Positions 37,491 through 49,563 are shown, numbered from the stretch's first letter. The stretch is DNA of 64,000 nt from Odobenus rosmarus divergens (GCF_000321225.1 NW_004450302.1:2956957-3020956), one strand, 5' to 3'. Notes: generated from the sequence alone by a model not told the origin. Numbers and translations: made by a program.

Positions 37491-37690
37491 TTTTTTTTTT
37501 TTTAAGATTATTTATTTATTTATTTGGCAGAGAGAGATACAGTGAGAGAGGGAACACAAGCAGGGCGAGTGGGAGAGGGAGAAGCAGGCTTCCCGCCGAG
37601 CAGGGAGCCCGATGCGGGGCTCGATCCCAGGACCCTGGGATCATGACCTGAGCCGAAGGCAGACGCTTAACGACTAGCCACCCAGGTGTC
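37491..37690 (-). mobile_element. young CAN-SINE
   Basis: A full-length antisense copy close to consensus (ccgagcagggagcccgatgc). The 20-bp TSD caaaaatggttacaggtctt is perfect at 37471-37490 and 37691-37710. The tail is a 15-bp poly-T. Confidence 0.95.
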
Positions 37691-38053
37691 CAAAAATGGT
37701 TACAGGTCTTTAACTTTCCCTGTTCTATTTTTCATTTCACTGGAGAATAAGAACCTTCTCTAACCTTCGACAGCCTGATGTAAAAATAAACTCTAAGAAC
37801 ATTTTTCTCACTTCTTCCCAGATTTATTGTCCAATATTCATTCATTACTTTTTCTTTAATTAGAATGTGATAATATATATTACATGATAAACAATACACT
37901 GTTACAGATTCTAGGTTTCTTCTCCTAGAAAATAACTTTATTTTTTCTTTTTCTTCCAGAAGGAGTCACTATATCCTGTTTATAGAACACTTTGCCCAAC
38001 CCATCTTTAAAAAATGTATGTAGACCCATCTTTTAAAAATGTACACTAATGAG

Positions 38054-38259
38054 GGGCGCCTGGGTGGCTCAGACGCTTAAGCGTCTGCCTTCGGCTCAGG
38101 TCATGATCCCAGGGTTCTAGGATAGAGCCCCAAGTCTGGCTCCTGGCTCGGCTGGGAGCCTGCTTCTCCCTTTCCCTCTGCCTTTCCCCTGCTCATGCTC
38201 TCTTTCTCTCTCTCTGTATCTCTCTGTCTCAAATGAATAAATAAAATCTTTAAAAAAAT
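38054..38259 (+). mobile_element. CAN-SINE
   Basis: A sense copy starting 'ggggcgcctgggtggctcag' with the head variant 'acgcttaagcgtctgcc'. TSD aaaaatgtacaYtaatRag with two mismatches ends at about 38053 and begins again at 38260. Confidence 0.95.
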
Positions 38260-38329
38260 AAAAATGTACATTAATAAGTTTATAAACACATTAAAATCCA
38301 TTGTATATTTTGAACAATGAAAGCAATCA

Positions 38330-38860
38330 GATCTTGAGCAGCATAGTTGGCTGGCTTTTGTACAGTAATTGTATCCAGTGTTTCATGCCGAACTTTTTTT
38401 CCTTTAATATGGTCGAAACTATGCCTCCTTAGGTTTAGAAATCTAAATGTTATTACTTGTTAGCCAGTTTTCATTCCCCACAGTGGGGCTATGCTCTTGC
38501 TTGTGGGTCTCTCTCCACAGGGTATAGCCTGCTGTTCTCAGACTGAGAACATTTGCAAAGCAAAAGGAGAAGAAATTGGGATTAGGTAGCGACATGCTCT
38601 CATTTTTATGCATGGTTTAGCATGTAACCTTGGTGTTCATTTTTTGCTGTGCACCTGGCCGGGCTTCTATATGCTTCTAGAGCTCTTTGTAGTCTTCACA
38701 AAAGCATGATCCAAACACGACACGCACCGTGCTTATTGCTTCTTACACTGAAGTTATGGGTGGATGGGTCAGACCGTGTGTCCTTCTGTAATTGTACATT
38801 TAGGACACTGTTGTGGCTGGAGGGGGAATGCAACAATGCTGAAATATTTTAACAGTAATC
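38330..38860. other. unique sequence, possible conserved element
   Basis: This is a high-complexity unique block of about 530 bp, with less AT bias than its surroundings and no repeat homology. The single 67-codon frame at 38649-38852 has no splice context. Conservation cannot be judged here. Confidence 0.25.
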
Positions 38861-38969
38861 TTTCATTTTCTAATAAAGATAAAATTCCAAAAGTCTAAAA
38901 TAACTGTCACTACAAAGAAAAGTTAAAGAATATCTTTTCTTCCTAAAGGATCACCTTAGCTATCCCACC

Positions 38970-39170
38970 AGCACGTGAAGACATTGACTTTATATTTGTT
39001 CATTTGTCTACTTACTAATCGTGTGTTTTTGCAATGAGATGGTAAGCTCCATGAGGACAGGGACTGTGTCTGATTTTTTACTGCACATTTCACTTACTGC
39101 TTAGCACAGAGCCTTGCTACTACCTTGTAATCTCTAAATAAGTATTTGTTAAAATAATGAATAAGTAACA
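38970..39170 (+). mobile_element. LINE-2 3' end
   Basis: 'gagatggtaagctccatgag', 'gacagggactgtgtctgatt', 'ttagcacagagccttgct' and 'ataagtatttgttaaaataa' are L2 3' landmarks. Confidence 0.8.
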
Positions 39171-39394
39171 TAAGAAGTGTTACTGTTCTCAATAATGGTA
39201 AAATCTAAAACAGAATAGAATGTCTACTGAAAATTTTAACAGCTTTATAACTTTCTCCTTAATTGCACAAGAATGTAAATATCATTACTTTTTAGGGGAA
39301 GGAAACAAACATTTATTGTACTCAGGCGCACTCAGGTACTGTGCTAGTTTCAATGCTTTGCAGAAACTCATATTTAAACATTATCTCCCTTTCT

Positions 39395-39790
39395 TTTTTT
39401 CCCTCTTGCTTGTTTTGTTTCTTAAATTCCACATATGAGTGAAATCATATGATACTTGTCTTTTTCTGACTTATTTTGCTTAGCATAATACTCTCTAGCT
39501 CCATCCATGTCATTGCACATGGCAAGAAAAAGAGAGAGAGAGAGAGAGAGAGAGGCAAACCAAGATACAGACTCTTACCTATAGAAAACAAAACTGATGA
39601 TTACCAGAGGGGAAGTGGCTAGGGGCATGTGTAAAGTAGGTGAAGGGGATTAAGGACTGCACCTGTCGTGATGAGCAATGGGTGTTGTATGGAAGTGTTG
39701 AACCACTATATTGTACACCTGAAACTAATATTACAGTGCGTGTTAACTAACTGGAATTTAAATTAAAACTTTAAAAAGTGAAATTTTAAA
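39395..39790. mobile_element. LINE-1 with 5' inversion (twin-priming form)
   Basis: The left part (39395-39530) is antisense: 'ccacatatgagtgaaatcat' and 'gctccatccatgtcattgca' are the inverse of the ORF2-to-3'-UTR stretch. The right part (39553-39790) is sense: 'gatacagactcttacctata', 'gattaccagaggggaagtgg', 'tgatgagcaatgggtgttgt', 'tgttaactaactggaattta', and an A-rich tail. In an intact L1 the left stretch would sit directly before the right one. An (AG)n marks the junction. This is the pattern left when the 5' part is reverse-transcribed from the other nick. Confidence 0.75.
39531..39553 (+). repeat. (AG)n microsatellite
   Basis: About eleven AG units sit at the inversion joint of the L1. 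Confidence 0.9.
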
Positions 39791-40179
39791 TAAAATAAAC
39801 AAATAAAACACTTTGTAAAAATAAACATCATCCTAAAATCAAATTTTTAACACATCAACAATCTATTCCTACCTCTATCATTGACTGTTTCACTTTGAGA
39901 ATTCTCTTAACTTTTATACATGAAACTAAAAATTAAAAGCTATGAAGTAAGAATTTAATATTACTAATCTAGCTAGCTCCTCTCTTACGAGGAACCATAA
40001 TGGAGCAAAGTTTCCACCTTGGAATTTTCCAGATACTAGGCTTACCTCTTTCAACACTATATATTTTTTTAAATTTAAACTCCTTTTAATGAAAATACTT
40101 TTAAGCAAACTATGTATCTGTATAGTCTTAACCAAAATGTCTGGAACATGAATCCATCTTTTTTGATAATCCAGATAAG

Positions 40180-40440
40180 GATAGTGGTAAAGACAGTAGG
40201 GTGGTTAAGAGCAGAGGTTCCAGAACTAGACTACGTAGTTATAAATCCTGGCACTACTGCTTACTAGCTGTGTGATCCTAAATAAGTTAACTTCCCTGGG
40301 TCTCTGTTTCCTTCTCTGTAATATGAGGATAATCTTACTATTTACCTCTTAGGGCTATTCTCAGGATTAAATGATGATAGATGCAAAATACTTAGAACAC
40401 AGATGCAAGGTACATAGTAAGTGCTTAATAAATGCTAGCT
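40180..40440 (+). mobile_element. MIR SINE, full length
   Basis: It runs from the tRNA-like head 'gtagggtggttaagagcaga', through 'ctgcttactagctgtgtgat', 'cctctgtttccttctctgta'-type core, 'caggattaaatgatgatag', to 'agtaagtgcttaataaatgc'. It is the best preserved MIR in the window. Confidence 0.9.
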
Positions 40441-41196
40441 GAAAAGTTTTACTTTATTAAAGGTACTGAGCTCTTAGTTTCTCTCTACAATATGATATGG
40501 CACCAGAATGCTATGTTTTGGAGTTCCCATATAAATTTTATTTTGTTTTCTGCATAAATTTTTAGTTGTTTTCCTGTTTCCCACCTCAATATTATTTGTT
40601 AATTGATGCCTCTAAAGTGCCTCTTCTAAATGTGATGTTTCATCCTATTATGGGTTTGAGAAATCAAACCACTGTAATGGTTAGAAATGTGTAAAAAGAG
40701 GAATCTCCAGTGAAGGCCTCAGGGGCTTTCCCAAGAATATGGTATGGAAGTGTTAACACAGCACTCAGGAACATCCATTTCCACTTAGACGTCCTTCTGG
40801 CTTACTTACTGTGTTCTCAGTGGTGTCTGGGAAAGTTGGAAATACCAAAAAAGTGACCTATGGATTAATGAGGTACTATTGTTCTAATTCTGTCAGGCAT
40901 TGGATTAATCAAAAACAAATGAAAGGTTGGTTTTGCACTGTTAATTTTCTAAAATTATTAATAAACTACCAGTGTAATTATTAAGCTTGCAATCCAAACA
41001 ATTTTTTAGTGTACATTTGAATCAATATACAGATCCTAAATTACAAGGCCCAATTTCTAAAAAAGCTCAAGCAAAATAAAATGTTTCTGTATGATGGAAT
41101 CCATAGTTCTGAAGTGGAGGTTATTAATTCAATGAAAGGGAGAAAATCTGAATTGCCAAAAGGGCTAAATGAAATAAGAATTAACGGATGAGTGAA
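40441..41196. other. unique sequence
   Basis: Nothing is recognised in this interval. Confidence 0.4.
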
Positions 41197-41256
41197 CTAA
41201 TATTACACTCTATGCTAACTAACTGGAATTTAAATAAAAACTCAAGAAAAAAAAGA
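41197..41256 (+). mobile_element. very short LINE-1 3' end
   Basis: About 60 bp: 'actaatattacactctatgc', 'taactaactggaatttaaat', 'aaaaactcaagaaaaaaaag'. These are the last bases of a carnivoran L1. The flanks 'gaattaacggatgagt' and 'gaatttgtggataagt' suggest a diverged TSD. Confidence 0.75.
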
Positions 41257-42320
41257 ATTTGTGGATAAGTTAAAAAGAGAAAGGAATTAGGGATTATGAA
41301 CTCCTGGAAAATGCCAAAGTCATAGGGAAATTTGAAAGAAAAATAAATTGAAAGATTACAGACTAATAAAGAGAAATAAGGAAGAGTTTACCAACTCTAC
41401 TCCCAATCCCTAAGTGAATAATATGCTTCCAATTTAATATTCAGTTTAGTAGCGTGTCTACCTTTTCCCCCCACCGAAGAGGCACAAGAGAGACTTTGGT
41501 AAGATAACCGTGTGCATCAGTGATGATCAAACCGTCTGTTCCAGTGGCCAGATGCCAGAAGAGACACAGTGAACCCCCACCCTTGGGATATCTGAGCCTG
41601 AGCCAGAAACTGGCAGCCACCAAGCCAAAAATTTTATATTCATGTATCTTAAAAATTCATGTACATTTTGCACCCCGCTCTATTACATACCAATGTGTTT
41701 TTAATATAAAAGTAATGTTTATATCAGTTGAATTATTTAACTCCTCCCATTCCCAAATCTTCAAGTAAAATTAATGCTCCAGGAAGATTTACATTGCGGT
41801 TCTTGTGGCTTCCCTTTCCCCTTGAACAACACCAATATGGTCAGAAAGGGATTTGTGAGAAGCATGGGTAAAAATTGTATTTTATTATGATATGATGAGC
41901 TAAATGGCCTCAAATAATCCACAATAAATCAATGATCCAATAATCACTAAATGAAAGCTCTGATTCTCAGGCAACTCTGTGAAACTAAGAAATCTGAAAG
42001 ATGGTGGACTGGGCCCTGCAATCTTAAGACGTCCTCTTAGCTTTTGAGCTACAGTTCTTATAAAAAGATCAATAATGATGTCTTCCTGCTCCAGTATGTA
42101 ATTAGTGTTTCCCTAAATACATTAGCTTCAGAAGTATTGAATTACCTAGAAGGATCAGCACCACAATGAAACAAATAGTTGTTTTTTTGCAAACTAGTGA
42201 TTACCAATACAGAAAACCCACTGAAGTCCGCTTGGTTCAACATGACAAAAGGCAAAAACACTGAGACAAAAAGTAACAAAGCAGCATGATCAACTCAAAA
42301 TCCAGGAAGATGACACTCAC
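41257..42320. other. unique sequence
   Basis: No repeat is recognised. Overlapping frames on both strands at 41441-41768 look like chance. Confidence 0.4.
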
Positions 42321-42437
42321 CCTCATCCTGATAATCAGGCAAAAAAGGGGCATCGGATGTGAGAGAAGGGCGGTGAGTTCCACTCTGATTATCATCGGAG
42401 CTGTCCTGTCCAAGGTAACTTTCAGCTTGGTCTCCCC
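42321..42437 (-). CDS. candidate 117-nt coding exon (minus strand), hypothetical
   Basis: The minus strand shows a strong acceptor (ctttctttttcgtccctcag), 117 nt, then the donor gtgagtgtca. The length is 39 codons and the phase is 1-1, so inclusion or skipping would keep frame. The favoured frame reads [38 protein letters not shown]: polar, acidic, rich in Ser and Asp, as in a flexible or regulatory segment. A second frame is also open ([14 protein letters not shown] and onward), and the third has a stop. I do not recognise the protein family. It is the best exon candidate in the window, but transcription is unproven. Confidence 0.45.
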
Positions 42438-44048
42438 CTGAGGGACGAAAAAGAAAGAAAATAAGATCATGCTTTGGACATCTTTATAAAGCTCTTTGTA
42501 GATGTCTTCTGATATTCATCCCTGCCCTCCTCCGAAAGATATATCTTTTACTTGGTGGACATGGCCGCTATCCATAAACATATGAGAAACTGATAAATAA
42601 GAACAAACTTACCTGGATGGGAAAATTTCCGCTCAGCTAACTAACTAGAACTTAGAAACCATTACCATAGAGTGGGGAGACCTCTTGCCACCCAGAGAGA
42701 AACTTCTCCATCACACTTAAAATGAAAACACAGCTATATAAACACATATTCATATATACTGTCTTCCATTAATTGCAACCTTTACCCTGAATGCCTGTTT
42801 CTCTTTATATTTCCAAATGGAACAGAATAAATCACACAAAAGGTTAACCTATACATAATACAATGTAACAAGTCAGTATTCTTTCCTTCTCTGAAAACTA
42901 AGAGACTTAAAAACAGAGCATCTAGACTTTGCTGGATTCTATTCCAATTTAAATCATACTTGCTTTGCAATCTTAAGAAAGTTCTCTCTTTATAATTCTA
43001 GTTTACAGCCTATGCAACCAACCTCTTAGGAATTCTAAAAGCCCTAAGAAGGTAATATTTGTTCTGTAAAATGGCTTTGATGAAAGGTAATGTATATGCA
43101 ATACTGAATTATGCAATTAAAACAATGCTAATCCCTTTTGGGTGTTTTCAACATACATTGGATTATATTTTGTAGAAGTGGCCCATGCTATTATGATACT
43201 TTAAAAGGTTCAGATGGAAGATGTTCGATCATTCAGAAACCGGAAGAAAAGGCTCTGCATTGCAAATGGCTTTCCTTAAAATCCCCCAAACAGAGGTACA
43301 GTCTGCTGATAAAAGGACACCAACAGCTGCTCAGTTCATTTCACAAACATGAAAAGGGGATTTTCAACTGAATTTAATATTATCTCAAATACTAATTTCC
43401 AAAGGAAATCACCAATGCTAATCTCAGTAAACACTGTAGAGTTTTGGCCCTGGATTTCAACGAGGGAGCAGTGAAACCAAACAACCTACATAGAATCTGT
43501 ATTGCCTCACTTTAAAGGTTTATTTCCTACAATTAAACTGGAAGGATAGGGAGGATATAAAATGATAAAAAGGGAATGGCTGTAGCCTTCTCTTTCCATA
43601 AATTAGATGATCATAAGAGTCTCTTCTATGAATGCTCAGTGGTAGGTAGCTTGTCCATAACTGAGTTGAACACCTGCAGATACAGGACTTTAGAAAAAAA
43701 GTATGGACTTGATTGTGGAAAAGAAACAACAACAACAACAAACAACAACCTCACACAGCAGTCTTGGCCAGAGCCAGAACAAATCCTCTCTTTTATTAGG
43801 CTACTGATCAGGATACAAAGCTTATTATAGTTATGCTTATAGTATCGCTGTGAAATTTCCCTTATAACCAGAAAAATTCTCAAATACTGGACTGAGGGTT
43901 GAACTACTCAAATTTTACATCAGTGGAATTTGTAAATCCACTGAAATTATATTACCAAAACAATCTAAATGGACTGGCAGATAACCTGAAAGTGAGCTGT
44001 GAGGTTAAAGGAATTTTAAAATTGTAAGCCTAACCAAAATCTGTTTTT
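42438..44048. other. unique sequence, part possibly conserved
   Basis: No mobile element is recognised. The block 43130-43420 is high-complexity unique DNA and may be a conserved non-coding element. An (AAC)n lies at 43728-43748. Frames at 43138-43371 and 43520-43883 have no support. Confidence 0.35.
43727..43749 (+). repeat. (AAC)n microsatellite
   Basis: This is a run of about seven aac units with one imperfection. Confidence 0.85.
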
Positions 44049-44063
44049 AAAAGAAGAAGTAGT

Positions 44064-44283
44064 GGGGCGCCTGGGTGGCTCAGTCCGTTAAGCGACTGCC
44101 TTCAGCTCAGGTCATGATCCTGGAGTCCCTGGATCGAGTCCCTGGATCGAGTCCCACATCGGGCTCCCTGATCAGCGGGGAGTCTGCTTCTCCCTCTGAC
44201 CCTCCCCCCTCTCATGTGCTCTCTCTCTAATAAATAAATAAAATCTTAAAAAAAAACCAAAAACAGAAAAAAAAAACAAAAAC
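44064..44283 (+). mobile_element. CAN-SINE with internal tandem duplication
   Basis: A sense copy starting 'ggggcgcctgggtggctcag'. A 15-bp TSD, aaaagaagaagtagt, is perfect at 44049-44063 and 44284-44298. The box-B region is duplicated: 'cctggatcgagtc' occurs twice in a row near 44128-44153. The tail is long and A-rich (44246-44283). Confidence 0.95.
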
Positions 44284-44479
44284 AAAAGAAGAAGTAGTTT
44301 GAGTTGCCAAGTAAAATTTAACATCTGTAGGTATACTGAACGTTATTTATCAACTGTCATTCTAGACTCAAGGTTTTCTGCTTGCTTCAGAAATTTGACA
44401 AAATTACTCTTACATGTTCTAGCATTCCAGGCTTTAAAAAAAAAAGTTGATCAGGAGAGACTTTGTTTTGTTGTATTTT

Positions 44480-44935
44480 AATGAACATTTTATTTTGGAA
44501 TAATTTTAGATCTATTGAAATTATTACAAAGATAGTACAGAGAGTTCCCACACACCCTTCATCCAATTTCCCCCAACTTCTTACGTAACTAGGGTATTTC
44601 TGTCAAAACCAAGAAATTAACATTGGTACACTGCTAAACTAGAAACTATAGACTTTATTTGGATTTCACCAGTTTTTCCACTAAGGGTTTTTTCTTTTTC
44701 TCTTTTTAAAATTTAAATTCAATTAGCCAACATATAGTATATCATTAGTTTTAGATGTAGTGTTCAATGATTCATCAGTTGCATATAACACCCAGTGCTC
44801 ATCACAACACGTGCCCTTTTTCTGTTCCAGGATCCAATTTAATTGCATTTAGAGTTTCCATTTTAAAAATCTCATCTAAAATACCTGCCTGGATTTAACA
44901 TTCGATTTATCAACTTCAGATGGAAAAGTCACTTC
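44480..44935 (-). mobile_element. old LINE-1 3' UTR fragment, split by a younger L1 tail
   Basis: Left (44480-44695): 'aagatagtacagagagttcc', 'cacacacccttcatccaatt', 'aaccaagaaattaacattgg' and 'atttcaccagtttttccact'. Right (44816-44935): 'ctgttccaggatccaattta', 'attgcatttagagtttcc'. They are consecutive in a widespread old L1 antisense 3' region. Confidence 0.65.
44700..44815 (-). mobile_element. LINE-1 3' end inserted in older L1
   Basis: It shows the inverse of the carnivoran L1 tail: 'aattagccaacatatagtat', 'atcattagttttagatgtag', 'acacccagtgctcatcacaa', 'cacgtgccc'. About 115 bp. Flanks are pyrimidine-rich (tttttct on both sides). Confidence 0.8.
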
Positions 44936-47900
44936 TGTGTGTTTCCTAGGGTTTCTGAACACAGTTACCCAAGATGGGCTTTTAACAGCCATCCCTGTGC
45001 CAAATATAAGACCATGCCTTTGTAGAGTATACAACAACAAAGGTATACAACTCAATGCAGCAAAAACAGAGCCTGGGTTAATACTAAAAAATGGTTGTGG
45101 TGGGGGAAACGTTTAAAAATATGTTTTACATCCAAGCGTAATTAGTTCCTGATGATGGAAATGTTGCTATAAGTGTTTTTAGTGTCACATCGAGTGGCCC
45201 AACTCCCTTGGGCACACCCAGAAAAAAGCCTATAACACTATATAAATAGACACTCCCGTGTAATTAAAATGATTACAACTACTCAAGATGCATGGGTGAA
45301 AAGTTTTATAGGAGAACCAGCAATTACTGCGGTCATTTTGGATTTGTCTAAGTTTAGAACATCATTTTTCCTTAAAACATAACTGCAAGTGATCGCTGGA
45401 TTCATCTGCAGCTCTGAGAATCGCAGTTCCAAGAGGCCACCGCTACCGTAGTCCAGTGGGATCAGACATAAATGATCACAAACTATAGTGACAGACACTT
45501 CCATTCAGCAGCTCTACAATTAGGGCTTAGAACTCCATTGCTTAGAGTGGCTTTCTCACAAGCAAGACCCCTTGCCACTAGAGACACACTTTCCCATTGC
45601 AACTTGCTCAGAATCAATATATTTCTATACAGATATATATTCTAACACACAATATCTCCATTAATCACATCCACTACCTCTGGTCCCTTTTCTTTGTATT
45701 TCTAAACAAGATCTGGGGAAACTATATCAAGGGTTCATCTGCTATTAGCTGGTAATTTGCCCCTCTATCCTAAGTGTCATAAGAATTGGGTGCTAGATAC
45801 ACTCCTTAGTATATTCAGTGGCAGGTTCTCCACTGAGTATTGTACTGAGGGGCCTATAAGGGGGGTGATTTCTCTATTGTTCCTTCCTGAGAATCAAACT
45901 CAATTTCATTCATGCTCCATAGAATGATAAGTTGGGAATTTCTGAGGTTTGGAGCAGAAATATAAAGCAGCTTTGTGTCAGGTGTGAGGTAATTATTTGC
46001 GAGGGTTTCTGTGCTATTTGTTTTTATTCCCAGTGTTTTCATTAACAGTTAATGAGTTTTCCCCCTTAATTCTGAAACAATAGCTTGGCCACTAGAAGTT
46101 GTTATCTTTCTGCCATGGATTCAACCAGCTGTTGCTGCTCCATAAACTTTATGGAGAAGTGAATTAAACTGCTAAAAACTTTCATTTCCTAATTCAATTC
46201 CAAATAAAACGGGGGGGGGCAGAAAATGAACCATGATGATATTCCAATTGTAGCTATTTTGACTCATAGCAAACCCATCTGATTCTGAATTTACAGGTAC
46301 TATTTAGGGACAAAAACAGGCCATAATGACAACTTTACCAAAGAAATGAAAAAAAAAAAGATGGAAAGCAGTTTAAGCATAAAAAGTAACATGACAATAA
46401 CAAATAGGTAATTTGTTTATTCGACATATAAAGGCTCAACGGTTTTTCCACGTTAGTAGGAAGCCATCATCTTTTACTTCTAATTAATTGTGAGCTGTGT
46501 TATAAAGACTTTATTCACATCTGCAACCACTGTTTCTATGGCATGGTTCAAAATTCCCAGGGTTTGCTATCACTTCACCAAGTATCTTGGGATAAAATAA
46601 GGAAATTGAAATCAATGTAGAATTATCTGCAATTTTTTGGCTTTTGTTTTTATTGTTGCCGCTGGAAGGGAACACACGACTTCTGACTCTAATATTTAAG
46701 AACCCATGAGACACACAGTTCCCTCTTTAATAAATTCTAAATAAAATGCTATAAATAAAGGTCCCTGATCCAAATCCAGTTAGTTTTCATGCTTGATAGC
46801 ATTAATATTGCCAGGTTTTCATGGACCAATTTAATAGTAATACAGTTCCCAAAGCTGAACTAAGGTAAGATTGGAAAAACTGCAGCTTATTATTCCTTAT
46901 TATAACCATTCACCTAAATTATTGAATATAACACCAACTACAGAAATAGGTTGGGTACATACATGCCCATATATGTGAAATGTTCCTCCCATGTAAATAT
47001 GTTATGGAGCCCATTTGCAACACCAAAGCTAAAGTTCTGTCAACACTTCTGTTATAAATTAGATAACATTTTGCACATACTCATGCATTAGAAAATGTAT
47101 GGTATTTCCCACAGAACATCTTAGAGGCTTCACTGATTTCTAAATATCTACTTGGATTTGCGTGGTTAGTTCTTTGATTAATCCATGTGTAGTGAAGGTC
47201 TCAAATTCTTCTCCAGTCTATAGTCTGACTTCCTGCCCATCTCTTTTTCCCCCTTCCTACATCTAGCCCTAACTCAATGTATAAATATTCTTTTTTCCCC
47301 CCCAAGGCCCTGGCAGTGAGTATAATGTACTGAATGTCATTAAGTCTACAGAACAAATGATAGGTCAGGTAAAGAAAGTTCCCATTTATCATTCTCTTAA
47401 AAAGTTGCTCCAACAAGATCTCGAATGTACAAGAAATAAATTGAGCCTAAGGTTAAGTTTTTTTAGCTCATGATACTGTTTACTAATTGTATTATTTTCA
47501 ACATGCCAAGAATAACAGACTTCTCAAGAACCTTTAGGGTTATCATTGCAGAGAACAGCACAGTCTAAATGATCAGAAATGGAACAAAATTGATTTGATG
47601 CTACAACCAAAAGGGTAGCATAGCTTAATAATATTTCCAAAGGAACCTCGTCTGTCAGGAGTGAGGGAAGGGCAGTGGTTGGACAGGAAAATGCCCATGG
47701 GAACCAACTGAAAAGTTTTTTTCCCCCTTCTTCCAAAAAGTGGTCCTTTATGATGCAGTTTTTCATTTTGACCAGTAGGGTGGGCTGCAGTGTGTAGCAT
47801 CACCCTAGTTCTTAAAAAAAGAAAAAGAAAAAAAAAGGTAGCCACCAAGTGAACACTTCTGTTCCTACCCCTCCCCACCAGAAAATGCTAAGACTTTTAA

Positions 47901-48379
47901 CCCTTCTTAGGTTTCACACAGGGCCCAACTCCTGGACGTTAACAAACTGGAGGGCTGGCAGCAACAAATATAAACCAGATAATTGTATATGTGACAACAC
48001 ACACTTCATAAAGCAAATTATAGCCTGTCAGCAATCATTCTGGCTTTATAACAACACATTCCATCTACCACTGTTATTGTTCAACTGTTACTAAAATGGA
48101 GCCTGATGAGTTAGAATATTTTCAATAGTAATGAGATTTTGACAGAATTCAAAACATGTAAACTTAAGTATTTGGTATATATATATGGATAAATATTCTG
48201 TAAAATAAGCGCATTTATCATATGTCAACCAGGCAATCATAACCTGGAATTATTGGTTCATAGTTCTGTTTTCCTTGGACCACTGTATTCTCAGTGTTTA
48301 ATTCTTATTATGAAACTATTCAACTGAATTCTCAACATGCTTTGACTTAGAGGAGAAAGTCAGTTACAGCAATAATAAA
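44936..48379. other. unique sequence, 3.4 kb
   Basis: I recognise no mobile elements. A poly-G run (10 bases) is at 46210-46219 and a short poly-A at 46350-46360. The minus-strand frame at 45283-45504 (73 codons) sits in a relatively CpG-containing unique block but lacks a convincing splice pair. Other short frames are unsupported. Confidence 0.35.
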
Positions 48380-48630
48380 AACATAACAGCTTACTGAAGT
48401 CTTACTGGATACAGGCTCTAGGTCAAGACTCTTCATGTACTATCTCATTTAATTTTCAAGATAATCCTGTGACATATTATTATCTCAAAGCTTCGGATAA
48501 AGAAATTGAGACACAGAGATTACCTAACTTACCCAAAGTCACATAAGTGACTCATAAGTGGTAGTTAGGCTTTGACCCCACCTTGTCTGATTACTAAAGT
48601 CTTGTTCTAATCCACTGAGCTGTACAGTCT
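48380..48630 (-). mobile_element. MIR SINE (antisense)
   Basis: 'tgtactatctcatttaattt', 'tcaagataatcctgtgacat', 'cctaacttacccaaagtcac', 'ataagtggtagttaggcttt' and 'tctaatccactgagctgtac' give the full reverse-complement order of MIR. Confidence 0.85.
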
Positions 48631-49171
48631 CCAAATCTGTATGCTTTATAAATTATGATCATTACTCAAAGGCAAAGCATACTGAATGACAGCCAATGAC
48701 TTGAATTTATGGCATGTGCTATTAATCAGTGTTTTTTCTTTACTTCGGTGAAGTAAATCTATAATAAAAAGTACAAATTATTATAAATAATAGTAATACT
48801 AGTAGTCCCATTAGGTATGGAACTAATCAAATGTGGTCAGTGATTTCATGAAGAAGGAGCTGGTTTAATTCCCAGGTTCAAATTTACTGTAGTAGTGTTG
48901 TTGCTGTGATTTTTAAAATAACACCTTTTGGCATGGATTTCATACTTAGAAAATTTAGTACAACTTTGGGTTTTGTCAGATCGGTATATTAAATATTTTC
49001 CAGCACCTTCTGTTTGATTTTCTTGGATCCAGGGTATCTTTGACTCCGCTTCATATAAAATGAGCCAACATACTCCACACCCAAATACAGCTTTGACCTG
49101 GCTTAATTAAAGAATGTACTTCCTTTCTGGCACCATCATGGTTTAAGTCTCACAGGAGGAAAATGCCTCAA
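48631..49171. other. unique sequence
   Basis: No repeat or exon signal is recognised. Confidence 0.4.
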
Positions 49172-49188
49172 AAAATATATAATTACAT

Positions 49189-49377
49189 GGGGCGTCTGGG
49201 TGGTGCAGTCGGTTGAGTGACCTGACTCTTGGTTTTGGCTCAGGTCATGCTCTCAGGATTGTGGGACTGAGCCCAGCATTGGGCTTGGCACTGAGTGGGG
49301 AGTCTGCTTGAGATTCTCTCTGCCTCTCCCTCTGTCCCTCCTGCTCATGCTCTCTCTCTCTAAAATAAATAAATCTT
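49189..49377 (+). mobile_element. older CAN-SINE, first half of a tandem pair
   Basis: The head is 'ggggcgtctgggtggtgcag', the middle is the older type (ttgtgggactgagcccagca), and the tail is 'taaaataaataaatctt'. It joins the next SINE with no gap. Confidence 0.9.
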
Positions 49378-49563
49378 GGGGCGCCTGGGTGGCTCAGTCG
49401 TAAGCGTCTGCCTTCAGCTCAGGTCACAGTCCCAGGGTCCTGGGATCGAGCCCCACGTCGGGCTCCCTGCTCAGCAGAGAGCCTGCTTCTCCCTCTCCCA
49501 CTCCCCCTGCTTGTGTTCCCTCTCTCTAAATAAAATCTAAAATAAATAAATAAATCTTTAAAA
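49378..49563 (+). mobile_element. young CAN-SINE, second half of a tandem pair
   Basis: The head 'ggggcgcctgggtggctcag' starts immediately after the tail of the first SINE. The middle is the young type (tcctgggatcgagccccacg). Tail 'aataaataaataaatc'. The AT-rich stretch 49564-49620 follows and ends in a copy of the left flank 'ataattacatg', so the outer TSD of the first SINE brackets both. Confidence 0.9.
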
